Source of the DNA: Candidatus Nomurabacteria bacterium
GTDB lineage: Bacteria; Patescibacteria; Paceibacteria; UBA9973
Assembly (NCBI GenBank): GCA_023267435.1
Contig: JAHFNH010000003.1
Coordinates: 1 to 64,000 of the forward strand
DNA length: 64,000 nt
Direction: 5' to 3'
Shown here piece after piece: positions 7,716 through 16,117 of the stretch. The translations under genes were made by a program, and so were the position numbers. The notes beneath the pieces were generated by a model. That model made no database searches and was not told the origin of the DNA. It saw nothing but the letters and a program-made list of their open reading frames with translations. The stretch's first letter is position 1; each line of letters opens with the position of its first letter.

Positions 7716-7776
7716 CTAAGAAACATTGGCTTATTTTCTACTTTTGAGTTTTTTGTCAAGTTATTTTTTCACACAA

Positions 7777-8073
7777 TCAATCAAAAATTAAGAAATCTGG
7801 AAGTTCAGGCAGAAGTTCTTTTGTATCTGGGTCAAGCATCTGAAAACAAGAATTGCATAATGTTGAGGAGAATATTTTATCGGTTTTCTTGTTCATTATT
7901 TTTGTCATTCCAAAAAGAAGTTCTCTTTTTTCTGTCGCGCGTAATTTTCCAATATAAATATTTTTTATAATTTGTTTAAATCCGAAGTCTTTGCATTTGC
8001 TGACGGCTTGAGTGTGTCTTTTTGCGCTACGCGTATCCCATCCCAAAATAATCGCTAAATTTGGATTGTTCAT
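7777..8073 (-). CDS. cas2: CRISPR-associated endoribonuclease Cas2
   Basis: The 98-aa protein has the ferredoxin-like Cas2 start LAIILGWDTRSAKRH (first-strand Asp in WDT), followed by CKDFGFKQIIKNIYIGKL, equivalent to the family's GxxVQxSVFxG segment. The C-terminal half carries a CxxC pair (LCNSC) and an acidic tail. Cas2 dimers bridge Cas1 dimers during spacer acquisition. It starts one base after the cas1 stop, so the pair is translationally coupled. It is divergent from well-known Cas2s but the partner and position make the call good. Confidence 0.8.
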   Translation of the reverse strand: MNNPNLAIILGWDTRSAKRHTQAVSKCKDFGFKQIIKNIYIGKLRATEKRELLFGMTKIMNKKTDKIFSSTLCNSCFQMLDPDTKELLPELPDFLIFD

Positions 8074-8074
8074 T

Positions 8075-9100
8075 TTATTTTATTAGGGGCATATTAAATT
8101 TGAAATGCGACCTAAAAGGAGTATAACTCTCTTTTTCTTGAAAAGCTTTGGCAATAGAACGAGACTGTTCTTTTATTATTGCTTTAAGGGATAAACTCTG
8201 GCCTTTCCATGGAAATTTTTCATTTAGTCGTGTAAGAATAACTTTTTGAATAAGTGCTTTTCCTTTCTTTGAAAGCTCAAAAGAATATTCGCTGGTACGT
8301 TTAAAACATTTTTCACGATCTATTTTGTCTTCAATAAAAAGAGGAAAGATAACTGAATCCACCATAGTCACTCTGAATTCTTCAACGAGATCATATTCCA
8401 GCGAAGCTTTGCCGTATCCTTCGGCATGAAAAATACCTAGAGTTGGATCGAGTCCAGCGCCAAAGCATGCTTTACCAATCTCGTTATACATAAACCCATA
8501 CCCGTAATTTAAGGTACTGTTAAATTTGTCCCTGCCTTGATTTTTACGCCCGTTGAAAATAAAAAGTTTTCTTAATGCATAATAATAACGAGTCGCTATG
8601 TGTCCTTCTATTCCGCGAAGCATTTCTTTGCCTTTTTCCGTTGCCGGTATGGTATCAACCTTTTCTAAAATAGTTCTCGCTTGCTGTATTTCAGGTGATA
8701 AATTTTTTCCGTATTTTCCTGCCCAATAACACATATAATCTATCTGATTTAGGCATTTCGCTTTTACAATAAGTTTGGCAAATGCAATCGTTTTTTCCGT
8801 GGAAATTGCCGTTTCAAGTTGAGCTCGTCTTGTGGCGGCTAAACCTTTCGGGTCGCTGGAAACAAATCTGCCATATGGTTTTAAATACCCCTGAAAAGAT
8901 ATATCCACATCAAATTTCCACGCCAAGAGAATGGCTGAACTTGTTAAGCTAACTGGACAAAAAATAGTTATCTTTTCTATTTGCCTGATTGGATATTCTT
9001 CTTGCTCACGTTCAACTCCGTCAACTTTGGGAAAGGATAAAACTATGCGTTCCTTAGTGCAACTAACCTTCGTACCAAAAACATTTATTATCAAGTCCAT
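8075..9100 (-). CDS. cas1: CRISPR-associated integrase Cas1
   Basis: The 341-aa protein shows the Cas1 fold order: an N-terminal beta domain (1-75, ending SFQGYLKPYGRFVS), then the alpha-helical domain with GLAATRRAQLE, the metal ligand Glu in RGIEGHIATRYYYAL, the His in GIFHAEGYGKASLEYD and the acidic YDLVEEFR. All three catalytic positions are present, so it is probably active. It lies 9 bases after pth and one base before cas2, giving a pth-cas1-cas2 transcript. No cas9, cas12, cas3 or csm/cmr genes are adjacent; the upstream gene is housekeeping pth. The CRISPR type cannot be assigned from cas1 by eye. Confidence 0.9.
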   Translation of the reverse strand: MDLIINVFGTKVSCTKERIVLSFPKVDGVEREQEEYPIRQIEKITIFCPVSLTSSAILLAWKFDVDISFQGYLKPYGRFVSSDPKGLAATRRAQLETAISTEKTIAFAKLIVKAKCLNQIDYMCYWAGKYGKNLSPEIQQARTILEKVDTIPATEKGKEMLRGIEGHIATRYYYALRKLFIFNGRKNQGRDKFNSTLNYGYGFMYNEIGKACFGAGLDPTLGIFHAEGYGKASLEYDLVEEFRVTMVDSVIFPLFIEDKIDREKCFKRTSEYSFELSKKGKALIQKVILTRLNEKFPWKGQSLSLKAIIKEQSRSIAKAFQEKESYTPFRSHFKFNMPLIK

Positions 9101-9109
9101 AATATTATT

Positions 9110-9637
9110 TTAGTTAAACAAAGTCATTGTTTTACCCATGCCTTCCGCGTAAAACATATCCACTGCTTCAGCGACTTTTTTGGAAAGTTTTTTAAGTTCG
9201 TCTAATTCGCTTTTTTTAAATTCACCTAAAAGAAAATTCAACACTGCTTTCTCCCCTGATGGTTTTCTAAGTTTTCCGCCTGGAGTTTCTGGTGATACAC
9301 CGATTCTAATTCTTAAAAATTCCTGGGACTTCACATGCTTGATAATTGATTCCAAACCATTATGTCCCCCAGAAGAACGATTGAAAGAAATTTTTATCCT
9401 GCCTAACGGTAAATCAATATCGTCATAAACTACAATTAAATCTGCCAAATCTTTTTTTGTTTTTACAAAAGGTGCTACGGCTTTGCCGGAATTATTCATA
9501 AAAGTATCCGGGGTAATAAATTTTATTTTTGGAGTTTCAATTTTATTTTCAATCAAAGAAACCATAATGCGTCCGGCATTATGTCTGGTCTTTTCATATT
9601 CTGTTCCCGGGTTTCCCAAGCCAACTACTATTTTCAT
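9110..9637 (-). CDS. pth: Peptidyl-tRNA hydrolase
   Basis: The 175-aa protein has VGLGNPGTEYEKTRHNAG with the catalytic His, the substrate Asn in TFMNNSG, and the Asp of VVYDDIDLPLG, followed by SSGGHNGL. It frees tRNA from prematurely released peptidyl-tRNA in the cytoplasm. It is slightly shorter than the usual 185-195 aa, with a gap after residue 33. The start at 9637 is fixed by the -10 box 7 nt upstream. It heads an operon with cas1 and cas2. Confidence 0.95.
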   Translation of the reverse strand: MKIVVGLGNPGTEYEKTRHNAGRIMVSLIENKIETPKIKFITPDTFMNNSGKAVAPFVKTKKDLADLIVVYDDIDLPLGRIKISFNRSSGGHNGLESIIKHVKSQEFLRIRIGVSPETPGGKLRKPSGEKAVLNFLLGEFKKSELDELKKLSKKVAEAVDMFYAEGMGKTMTLFN

Positions 9638-9644
9638 AACTTAT

Positions 9645-9653
9645 ATTTTAGCA
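9645..9653 (-). promoter_or_regulatory. Extended -10 box of pth-cas1-cas2 (leaderless start predicted)
   Basis: TGCTAAAAT on the minus strand ends 7 nt before the pth ATG. It is the only promoter seen upstream of cas1. Confidence 0.6.
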
Positions 9654-9670
9654 TATTAATTTAAACATTT

Positions 9671-9760
9671 CCCCCTCCTTAATCAAGGAGGGGGTTAGGG
9701 GGTGGTAACTTTTTTAATCACCACCCCGCCCTTTAGGCACCCCTCCTCCACAAGGAGGGG
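9671..9760. repeat. Family A palindromic element, intergenic copy
   Basis: Between the divergent pth and lepB lie four consecutive inverted pairs: CCCCCTCCTT/AAGGAGGGGG (9671-9694), GGGGTGGT/ACCACCCC (about 9698-9726), GCC/GGC (9728-9738) and CCCCTCCT/AGGAGGGG (9740-9760). The same order and near-identical stems recur inside rnr (59167-59254). It is GC-rich against an AT-rich background. Confidence 0.85.
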
Positions 9761-9807
9761 AAATTAAATTCTGAAACAACTTTTGTGATTGTGTCAAGGG
9801 TTTTATA

Positions 9808-9816
9808 TGATAGAAT
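9808..9816 (+). promoter_or_regulatory. Extended -10 box of lepB operon (leaderless start predicted)
   Basis: TGATAGAAT ends 6 nt before ATG 9823. Confidence 0.6.
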
Positions 9817-9822
9817 AGAACC

Positions 9823-10434
9823 ATGGAAAATGAAATTGAGCAAAAAGAAGAACTATTAGAAATAAAAACTCCTGATGAACCTAAAGAATCGACAGGACAA
9901 TCAATCTGGGAATTCGTACGCTTCGCTATCATAGCAGTGATCATCGTCATTCCTATTCGTGTCTTTATAGCCCAGCCGTTTATCGTATCGGGGTCTTCTA
10001 TGTTCCCTACTTTTGAGAACGGACAATATTTAGTCGTAGATGAAATATCTTACCGTTTGGGTTATATAAAGCGCGATGATGTCGTCGTCTTCCGTTATCC
10101 AAATGACACAACCAAATTTTTTATAAAAAGAATAATCGGACTTCCAAATGAAATAGTCGATATAAAAGGAAACGATGTTTACATCACGAACAAAGAACAT
10201 CCTGAAGGATTAAAGCTCGATCAGCCTTACGTTAAAAACGAATCCAGCAATGAAACACATTTCGAACTAAAAGGTGATGAATATTTCGTAATGGGCGACA
10301 ACAGATCCGCCAGCTCCGACTCGAGATATTGGGGTGCAGTGCCTAGAAATCTAATGGTGGGCAGAGCGTTCTTGCGCTTATTGCCAGTAAATAAAGTTAG
10401 CGTTTTACCAGGAAATTATAAGCAAGCTGAATAA
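9823..10434 (+). CDS. lepB: Signal peptidase I
   Basis: The 203-aa protein has a charged cytoplasmic N-terminus (1-27), one membrane segment (about 31-50, FAIIAVIIVIPIRVFIA), then box B with the nucleophile Ser in SGSSMFPTF. Box D holds the general-base Lys in FFIKRIIGLP, and box E is GDNRSASSDSRYWG. It cleaves signal peptides of exported proteins on the outer face of the membrane. It leads the lepB-hisS-def-fmt run. Confidence 0.96.
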   Translation: MENEIEQKEELLEIKTPDEPKESTGQSIWEFVRFAIIAVIIVIPIRVFIAQPFIVSGSSMFPTFENGQYLVVDEISYRLGYIKRDDVVVFRYPNDTTKFFIKRIIGLPNEIVDIKGNDVYITNKEHPEGLKLDQPYVKNESSNETHFELKGDEYFVMGDNRSASSDSRYWGAVPRNLMVGRAFLRLLPVNKVSVLPGNYKQAE

Positions 10435-10445
10435 TTTTAAAAAAT

Positions 10446-11765
10446 ATGACTAAAACAAAAACAAACACAGAGAGTGCAAAAAAGTCAGTCAAAAAAGATC
10501 TTTCATCTCCGAAAGGAATGAGAGATTTAATGAATGAAGAATATTACGGCTTCCAAGGATTTTTTGAAAAAGCGCAAGAAGTCGCGGTTTATTATGGCTT
10601 CAAACCTATTGATACTCCGATACTAGAACATGAAGAAGTTTTTACTTCGAGCATAGGCGAAGGTACAGATATAATCGACAAGGAAATGTACACTCTGAAA
10701 ACAAAAGGCGGTGATCATTTAGCGCTTCGACCAGAACACACAGCTTCATTGATGCGTGCTTATATCGAGCACGGAATGCAGACGATGCCTCAGCCTGTTA
10801 TGTTTTATCAATATGGACCATCTTTCAGACACGACAAGCCTCAACGCGGACGTTTCCGACAGTTCTGGCAATTCGACCTAGATGCATTAGGAAGCGATAA
10901 AAGCATAATGGATGCATTGGTCATCAAAGCCGGTATGAGCATCCTGGAAGAAGCTGGAGCACAGAATCTTTCTATAGACATAAATTCCATCGGTGATAAA
11001 GAATGCCGAGGAGCATATATCAAAGAATTGACCAGTTATTACAGAAAACATATCAACCAACTTCCAAGCGTTGATAGAGAACGTTTAAAAACAAATCCTC
11101 TTCGCATTCTTGATTCTAAAGAAGAAAAAACAAAAGAAATAAACGAAGCTGCACCAGACTCTGTTTCTTTCCTCTGTCCTTCTTGCAAGAAACACTTTAA
11201 GGAAGTTCTGGAATATTTAGAAGAAATGGGCATCCAATACAATATAAATAAAAATTTAGTGCGCGGACTTTCCTACTACACTCGTACTGTCTTTGAAATC
11301 ATAGAGCAAACAGGAGCAGAGGACGGCACACCATTAACTATCGCCGGAGGCGGACGTTATGATTATTTAGCGCGCCAGCTTGGAAGCAAGAAAGACGTGT
11401 CGGCAGTAGGAATATCTATCGGTGTAGACCGAATAGTCGCGGCACCTTGGTATAAAAAGCTGTCACCTCGCATACTGAAAAAACCAAAAATATATTTTAT
11501 TCAGCTTGGATCCGAGGCTAAATTAAAGAGCTTGAATATAATCGAAATCCTACGCAAAGCGCACATTCCTATTGCTCAATCTTTATCGAAAGACAGCATT
11601 GGCGCTCAATTGGCTATTGCAGAAAAATTGCAAATCCCGTACGCTCTTATTTTTGGACAAAAAGAAGCGATAGAAAATTCAGTCATCATACGCGATATGT
11701 CAAACAGGTCTCAAGATACTGTAAAACTTGATAAACTTCTTGAATACTTGAAAGAAACAAAATAA
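10446..11765 (+). CDS. hisS: Histidyl-tRNA synthetase
   Basis: The 439-aa class II synthetase shows motif 1 near PKGMRDLMN, motif 2 as YGPSFRHDKPQRGRFRQFWQ (about residues 121-140), the His-specific LVRGLSYYTRTVFEI, and motif 3 GGGRYDYLARQLG..AVGISIGVDR. The C-terminal anticodon-binding domain spans about 345-439. It charges tRNA-His in the cytoplasm. The first ~20 Lys/Ser/Thr-rich residues are an unstructured extension. It follows lepB by 11 bases with no Shine-Dalgarno sequence. Confidence 0.97.
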   Translation: MTKTKTNTESAKKSVKKDLSSPKGMRDLMNEEYYGFQGFFEKAQEVAVYYGFKPIDTPILEHEEVFTSSIGEGTDIIDKEMYTLKTKGGDHLALRPEHTASLMRAYIEHGMQTMPQPVMFYQYGPSFRHDKPQRGRFRQFWQFDLDALGSDKSIMDALVIKAGMSILEEAGAQNLSIDINSIGDKECRGAYIKELTSYYRKHINQLPSVDRERLKTNPLRILDSKEEKTKEINEAAPDSVSFLCPSCKKHFKEVLEYLEEMGIQYNINKNLVRGLSYYTRTVFEIIEQTGAEDGTPLTIAGGGRYDYLARQLGSKKDVSAVGISIGVDRIVAAPWYKKLSPRILKKPKIYFIQLGSEAKLKSLNIIEILRKAHIPIAQSLSKDSIGAQLAIAEKLQIPYALIFGQKEAIENSVIIRDMSNRSQDTVKLDKLLEYLKETK

Positions 11766-11776
11766 AAACTAATATA

Positions 11777-12316
11777 ATGAAGAATATTGTTCAAAAAGAA
11801 GAAAAAGTTTTGCGTCAAAAAGCAGAAGAAGTTTCTGTGAACGAAATAAATAGTCCTAAAATAAAAAAAATACTGAAAGAAATGTCTGATTCACTAAGAA
11901 GTCAAAATGATGGAGTAGCTATTGCTGCTCCTCAGATAGGCTATTCATTGCAGATATTCGTAGTTGCCGGAAAAATTTTTGAGAAAGAATTTGTGCATGA
12001 TGAGAAACTAAAAGAACTAAAAAAAGGGAAGGAAAATATCAAAGACCTTGTTTTTATAAATCCAAAAATATCAAAATTATCCCGTGAAAAAGTTTGGGTG
12101 CCAGAAGGCTGTCTTTCGGTACGCTGGCTCTACGGCAAAACTTTCAGATCTAAAAAAGCGACAGTCACCGCTTATGACGAGAATGGCAAGAAAATAACCC
12201 GAGGTGCATCCGGTCTTTTAGCGCAAATTTTTCAGCACGAAACAGACCATTTAAACGGTATTCTTTTCATTGATCACGCTAAAGACATAAAAGAAGAACT
12301 GCCAACCTATGAATAA
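11777..12316 (+). CDS. def: Peptide deformylase
   Basis: The 179-aa enzyme has the three family motifs: GVAIAAPQIG (for GxGLAAxQIG), EGCLSV with the metal-binding Cys, and QHETDHLNG with the two His ligands and catalytic Glu. It removes the N-formyl group from new proteins. It overlaps the start of fmt, the enzyme that adds the formyl group to Met-tRNA, by 8 bases. There is an insertion of about 20 mostly charged residues between motifs 1 and 2. Confidence 0.96.
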   Translation: MKNIVQKEEKVLRQKAEEVSVNEINSPKIKKILKEMSDSLRSQNDGVAIAAPQIGYSLQIFVVAGKIFEKEFVHDEKLKELKKGKENIKDLVFINPKISKLSREKVWVPEGCLSVRWLYGKTFRSKKATVTAYDENGKKITRGASGLLAQIFQHETDHLNGILFIDHAKDIKEELPTYE

Positions 12317-13154
12317 AAATATAAATTTCGTTTTTTGGGGCACACCAAATGTGTCTTCTGAAACTTTAGAAGTATTAAAACAAAATGGCTTTATGCCATC
12401 GCTTATTATTACTTCACCAGACAAACCTCAGGGTCGTAAAATGCTCATTACTCCCCCTCCTGTTAAACTCTGGGCGGAACAAAATAACATTCAATTTCTC
12501 CAGCCTGAAAAATTAGAGGAATTAACAAGTAGTTTTTCTTTATTGGAAAAATCAGATCTTTCTATTGTTGTCGCTTATGGAAAAATAATTCCAAAAGATA
12601 TTATAAAAATGCCTAAATTTGGCTCAATAAACATACATTATTCCCTATTGCCAAAATATCGCGGAGCTTCACCGGTAGAATCTGCAATTTTAAATGGAGA
12701 AAATCAAACAGGTGTGGCAATTCAACAAATGGAATTTAAAATGGATTCTGGACCAATTATCGCAGAAGAAAAAGTTCCTATACTTCCAGATGAAAAAGCT
12801 CCGGATTTGCGAAAACGCTTGATAAAAACTGGAGGAGAATTATTAGTAAAAACTCTGCCTGATTTTATAGATGGAAAAATTAAAACTATTCCACAAAATG
12901 AAAACGAGGCGACTTACTGCAAAAAAATAAAAAAAGAAGATGGTCTGATAGATTTATCAGATGATCCTGTAAAAAATTATAATAAATTCAGAGCTTATTC
13001 TCTTTGGCCACGAACTTTCTTTTTTCAAGATGGAAAAAGAATTATTATTACTGAGGCCAAACTAGAAAACAATCAATTTGTAATACAAAAAGTTTTACCA
13101 GAAGGTAGAAAAGAAATAGAATATTCTCTTTTTATTTCTTCCCAAAAGAAGTAA
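12309..13154 (+). CDS. fmt: Methionyl-tRNA formyltransferase
   Basis: The 281-aa protein begins FVFWGTPNVSSETLEVL and carries SPDKPQGRK, the catalytic block HYSLLPKYRGASPV with the Asn-His-Asp type centre (INIHYSLLP), and ENQTGVAIQQMEFKMDSGPI. It formylates initiator Met-tRNA using 10-formyl-THF. The C-terminal OB domain is shorter than in E. coli (about 310 aa total there). Its last 23 bases overlap the convergent hpf gene, so part of the tail is encoded opposite another CDS. Confidence 0.94.
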   Translation: MNKNINFVFWGTPNVSSETLEVLKQNGFMPSLIITSPDKPQGRKMLITPPPVKLWAEQNNIQFLQPEKLEELTSSFSLLEKSDLSIVVAYGKIIPKDIIKMPKFGSINIHYSLLPKYRGASPVESAILNGENQTGVAIQQMEFKMDSGPIIAEEKVPILPDEKAPDLRKRLIKTGGELLVKTLPDFIDGKIKTIPQNENEATYCKKIKKEDGLIDLSDDPVKNYNKFRAYSLWPRTFFFQDGKRIIITEAKLENNQFVIQKVLPEGRKEIEYSLFISSQKK

Positions 13155-13518
13155 CGTCTCTCATTAAGTCTTTGACTTTCTGAGCACCGCGGCGGAAAAG
13201 ATGCTGTTTGCGATCTTTAGAACGGCTTATTTCGTGGTAAAGATTTTCTTTCACATCATCAATTGCTGCATAAAGATCTGACTTATCTGAACTGGAATAG
13301 AATTTCTTTCCATCTATGGTAATAGAACAATCAGCACGGAAGATCTCGCCTGTTTTATGATGATTGGTTGTTTTAGCGACATCAAAAAGAACTTTTACTT
13401 CCCCGCCCTTTTCTTCCATTTTAGAAAGAATTTTTCCTAAATCGGTGACTCGTTGCAATACATAATCATGTATTGCGGGTGTTAACTCCATATTTTTTGC
13501 TTGAAAATTTATATTCAT
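13132..13518 (-). CDS. hpf: Ribosome hibernation promoting factor, short form
   Basis: The 128-aa protein matches the HPF/RaiA N-terminal domain: MNINFQAKNMELTPAIHDYV, then DVAKTTNHHKTGEIFRADC and SSDKSDLYAAIDDV. It binds the small subunit near the A and P sites to silence ribosomes in stress or stationary phase. It has only a short basic tail, so it is the short type lacking the dimerising C-terminal domain. A -10 box 6 nt upstream predicts a leaderless mRNA. Confidence 0.93.
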   Translation of the reverse strand: MNINFQAKNMELTPAIHDYVLQRVTDLGKILSKMEEKGGEVKVLFDVAKTTNHHKTGEIFRADCSITIDGKKFYSSSDKSDLYAAIDDVKENLYHEISRSKDRKQHLFRRGAQKVKDLMRDVTSFGKK

Positions 13519-13524
13519 ATATTT

Positions 13525-13533
13525 ATTGTATCA
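13525..13533 (-). promoter_or_regulatory. Extended -10 box of hpf (leaderless start predicted)
   Basis: TGATACAAT on the minus strand ends 6 nt before the hpf ATG at 13518. Confidence 0.6.
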
Positions 13534-13543
13534 CACAATTATG

Positions 13544-14359
13544 CTAATAATAAAATTTTTTTAATGCATTAATTTCTAAATTTTGAACATGCTTTTCAGC
13601 TTCAATGATTCCCTTTTCCATCATTTCGACAGCTTCTAGTGGATATTTTCCGGATGCACTCTCCTCTGATAACATTATAGCATCCGCACCAGAAATTATC
13701 GCATATGCGACATCCGTCACCTCTGCACGCGTAGGCAATACATTTTCAGTCATAGAAAGCATCATCTGAGTCGCCACGATCACTGGCTTCTCGGCAATTT
13801 TACATTTCGCAATAATATCTTTTTCAATAAATGGTATTTGTTCCAACGGAACTTCATTTCCCAAATCTCCTCGTGCGACCATTACCGCATCGGAAACTTT
13901 TATAATTTCATCAATATTATCGAGTGCTACCTTGCGTTCAATTTTAGAAATAATTGGAATAACTTTTCCGAACCCTTGCATTTTTTCTCGTAATTTTACG
14001 ATATCGTTTGCTTCACCCACGAAAGACATTGCAATATAATCAACACCTTGTTCGATGCCAAATTTCAAATCAGCTAAATCTTTTTCTGTGATCACTTCCA
14101 CTGCTCCTTTATTAAATTCATGACCAGATTTTTCTTGTACTCTTGGTCCAGATAAATCTTGAATTATCGGTATTCTTTTTCCAGATTCATTAGCACTTTC
14201 TCTAACATTTTTAATATATCCAGCATGTTCTTCGTATGTACCCCAAGAGAAATTCAAACGCACTACATCCATGCCATGCATTATCATTTCTTTTATTATT
14301 TCCTTGTCTTTTGTAGCTGGTCCTATCGTCGCTACTATTTGTGCTTTTATTCCTTTCAT
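13544..14359 (-). CDS. pyk: Minimal pyruvate kinase lacking B and C domains
   Basis: From ATG 14359 (three bases after the eno stop) the protein is 271 aa; typical pyruvate kinases are about 470. It has IVATIGPATK, VVRLNFSWG, QDLSGPRVQEK, then jumps straight to EKDLADLKFGIEQGVDYIAMSF. The roughly 100-residue B (lid) domain is therefore reduced to about 12 residues. SKIERK, the Mg ligands in MVARGDLGNEVPLEQIP, and ATQMMLSM..PTRAEVTDVA are intact. It ends after AEKHV, so the allosteric C-terminal domain is absent. The His of the usual NFSHG is Trp. It should make pyruvate and ATP from PEP if the lid is dispensable; activity is an inference. Confidence 0.85.
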   Translation of the reverse strand: MKGIKAQIVATIGPATKDKEIIKEMIMHGMDVVRLNFSWGTYEEHAGYIKNVRESANESGKRIPIIQDLSGPRVQEKSGHEFNKGAVEVITEKDLADLKFGIEQGVDYIAMSFVGEANDIVKLREKMQGFGKVIPIISKIERKVALDNIDEIIKVSDAVMVARGDLGNEVPLEQIPFIEKDIIAKCKIAEKPVIVATQMMLSMTENVLPTRAEVTDVAYAIISGADAIMLSEESASGKYPLEAVEMMEKGIIEAEKHVQNLEINALKKFYY

Positions 14360-14361
14360 AA

Positions 14362-15597
14362 TTATGGTTTGGCTATTTTTATTAATCTTTGATATTTTAT
14401 CATTCTTTCCGGTTTTATTGGAGAACCTGATTTTAATCCGTAACATCCGAAAGCATAAGCTAGATCTGCGATAAAATCATCATTCGTCTCTCCGCTGCGA
14501 TGACTCACAATTAACTCAACATTATTATCTCGTGCTAATTTCATTGTCTCCAGCGTCTCAGAAAGGGTTCCAATCTGATTTGGTTTAATAATCATTGCAT
14601 TTACGCTTTTTTCATCTATCGCCTTCTGTAAGAGAACTTTATTCGTAACAGTCAGATCATCTCCCACTACTATCAGACTGGCATTATTTTCTTTCAATTT
14701 TCTAAAGCTTTCAAAATCTTCTTCATCAAATGGATCTTCAATAGAAAGTAAATTAAATTCTGTAATAAGATTTTTATAAATTTCCATTAATTCTTCTTTA
14801 GAAAGATTTTTTCCATCTACTTTATATGTATAACTTTTATTATCAAAAAAAGAAGAAGCTGCAACATCTAATGCAAATCGAACTTTACCTTCCAGATTAT
14901 TTCTTTTTACTGCTTCATTTAAAAATTCTAAAGGTTTTCTAATATCGCTAATCTTCGGTGCCAAACCTCCTTCATCACCCAGAAGAATTGATTCATCTCC
15001 CAATTCTCCGTCAATGATTTCTTCCAGCGTATTTTGTATTTTTATTCCGATATCAACAGCCTCTGACGCATTTTCTGTATCTGGCACGACATGATATTCT
15101 TGGAAAGCTAAATCATTCTTTGCGTGCTTTCCGCCGTTTATTAAATTCATATAAAGATGCGGAACTTTTCTGGAAGGTTTTATTTCTTTCAAGGTTCGCA
15201 AATATTCAAATACTTCAACATCTAAAACTTTCACCGCAACTTTCGCGCAAGCAATAGAAACACCGATCATGGAATTACCACCTAGATTGTCTTTATTAGG
15301 TGTGCCATCTAATTCAACCATCGCATTATCTATTTCCTTTTGATTTCGAATATCTTTCCCAATCAAAGCAGAAGCAATAATAGTATTTATTTTTTGAATT
15401 GCGTTCTTTACTCCCTTTCCATCATCATCACGAAGCTCATGCGCTTCATGAATGCCAGTACTAGCTCCGGAAGGAACAGAAAAACTAGCCGACTTATCAT
15501 CAACAAAAACTGTCACTTTTATTGTAGGATTTCCACGTGAATCTCTTATTTCTTCTGCTTCTATCTTGGTAATGAGATAAAAATTATCTTCTGTCAT
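14362..15597 (-). CDS. eno: Enolase
   Basis: The 411-aa enzyme has the catalytic set: SGASTGIHEAHELRD loop, NGGKHAKNDLAFQEY (His and Glu), GDEGGLAP, the metal ligands in SIEDPF and GDDLTVTN, IKPNQIGTLSET (catalytic Lys) and SHRSGET. It converts 2-phosphoglycerate to PEP. It is about 20 residues shorter than E. coli enolase. A TGGTAAAAT box lies 9 nt before the ATG. It is followed directly by the minimal pyruvate kinase, giving two consecutive glycolytic steps on one mRNA. Confidence 0.97.
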   Translation of the reverse strand: MTEDNFYLITKIEAEEIRDSRGNPTIKVTVFVDDKSASFSVPSGASTGIHEAHELRDDDGKGVKNAIQKINTIIASALIGKDIRNQKEIDNAMVELDGTPNKDNLGGNSMIGVSIACAKVAVKVLDVEVFEYLRTLKEIKPSRKVPHLYMNLINGGKHAKNDLAFQEYHVVPDTENASEAVDIGIKIQNTLEEIIDGELGDESILLGDEGGLAPKISDIRKPLEFLNEAVKRNNLEGKVRFALDVAASSFFDNKSYTYKVDGKNLSKEELMEIYKNLITEFNLLSIEDPFDEEDFESFRKLKENNASLIVVGDDLTVTNKVLLQKAIDEKSVNAMIIKPNQIGTLSETLETMKLARDNNVELIVSHRSGETNDDFIADLAYAFGCYGLKSGSPIKPERMIKYQRLIKIAKP

Positions 15598-15635
15598 ATA
15601 CAGATAATTTTACCATATTTGTCATATTTTTAATA

Positions 15636-16067
15636 TTAAGCTGCCTGAGATAATTTAGTTTTTTCTATGGAAAAATCAACGCTTTCCCCTCCTTTATTGA
15701 ACACAAAAAATCTGTTTCCCTGTTCATCCAAAAAATCCTTTGTGCACTTCCATGACTGTCCATCAGGAAGGTCGAGCGTTAAACCGTACATATTCGCAAG
15801 ACCTTTATTTTTAAGCAAAATATTAACAACTTCACTTTCTAATTGTTCTTCGACAGAAGGAGTTATGTTTTCTATTTTTACATCTTCCACCTCATTATTT
15901 TTTACCTCTATTTCCGGCAAGGATTGTTTCTTAACATTATCATAATATTCTAATGCCTCTTCCTTGGTTATACCCAAGCTTTCTAGAGGAGGGTTTACAA
16001 GTTCCTGTAATTCCTTATCTGTCGGTACTTTTTTCTCCTCACCTTTTTTATTAAATTCTATATTCAT
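15636..16067 (-). CDS. Hypothetical acidic protein
   Basis: From ATG 16067 the product is 143 aa: MNIEFNKKGEEKKVPTDKEL, a Pro/Glu-rich linker, then a compact C-terminal part containing LTLDLPDGQSWKCTKDFLD and FFVFNKGGESVDF that looks beta-rich. I recognise no family. The start MN(I/M)xFN recalls the unknown gene at 63105-63632, but the rest differs. A TATAGT box 6 nt before 16067 supports this start over an upstream ATG at 16082. Confidence 0.6.
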   Translation of the reverse strand: MNIEFNKKGEEKKVPTDKELQELVNPPLESLGITKEEALEYYDNVKKQSLPEIEVKNNEVEDVKIENITPSVEEQLESEVVNILLKNKGLANMYGLTLDLPDGQSWKCTKDFLDEQGNRFFVFNKGGESVDFSIEKTKLSQAA

Positions 16068-16117
16068 ATTTCTACTATACATCTTTTAAAGTAAAAAGTA
16101 AAACTAGATAAATACTT

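Noticed and set aside
6275..7776. A conventional CRISPR array with several spacers
   Set aside because: Only two copies of the 39-bp unit exist, 1354 bp apart; no intermediate repeats at 60-80-bp spacing were seen on either strand.
7692..7970. Plus-strand ORF starting in the second repeat
   Set aside because: It lies antisense to cas2, has Phe/Leu-rich low-complexity translation and no promoter; it is a shadow of cas2.
9671..9760. Rho-independent terminator between pth and lepB
   Set aside because: The flanking genes are divergent, so both start here; the four-hairpin structure recurs inside rnr, which marks it as a repeat element.
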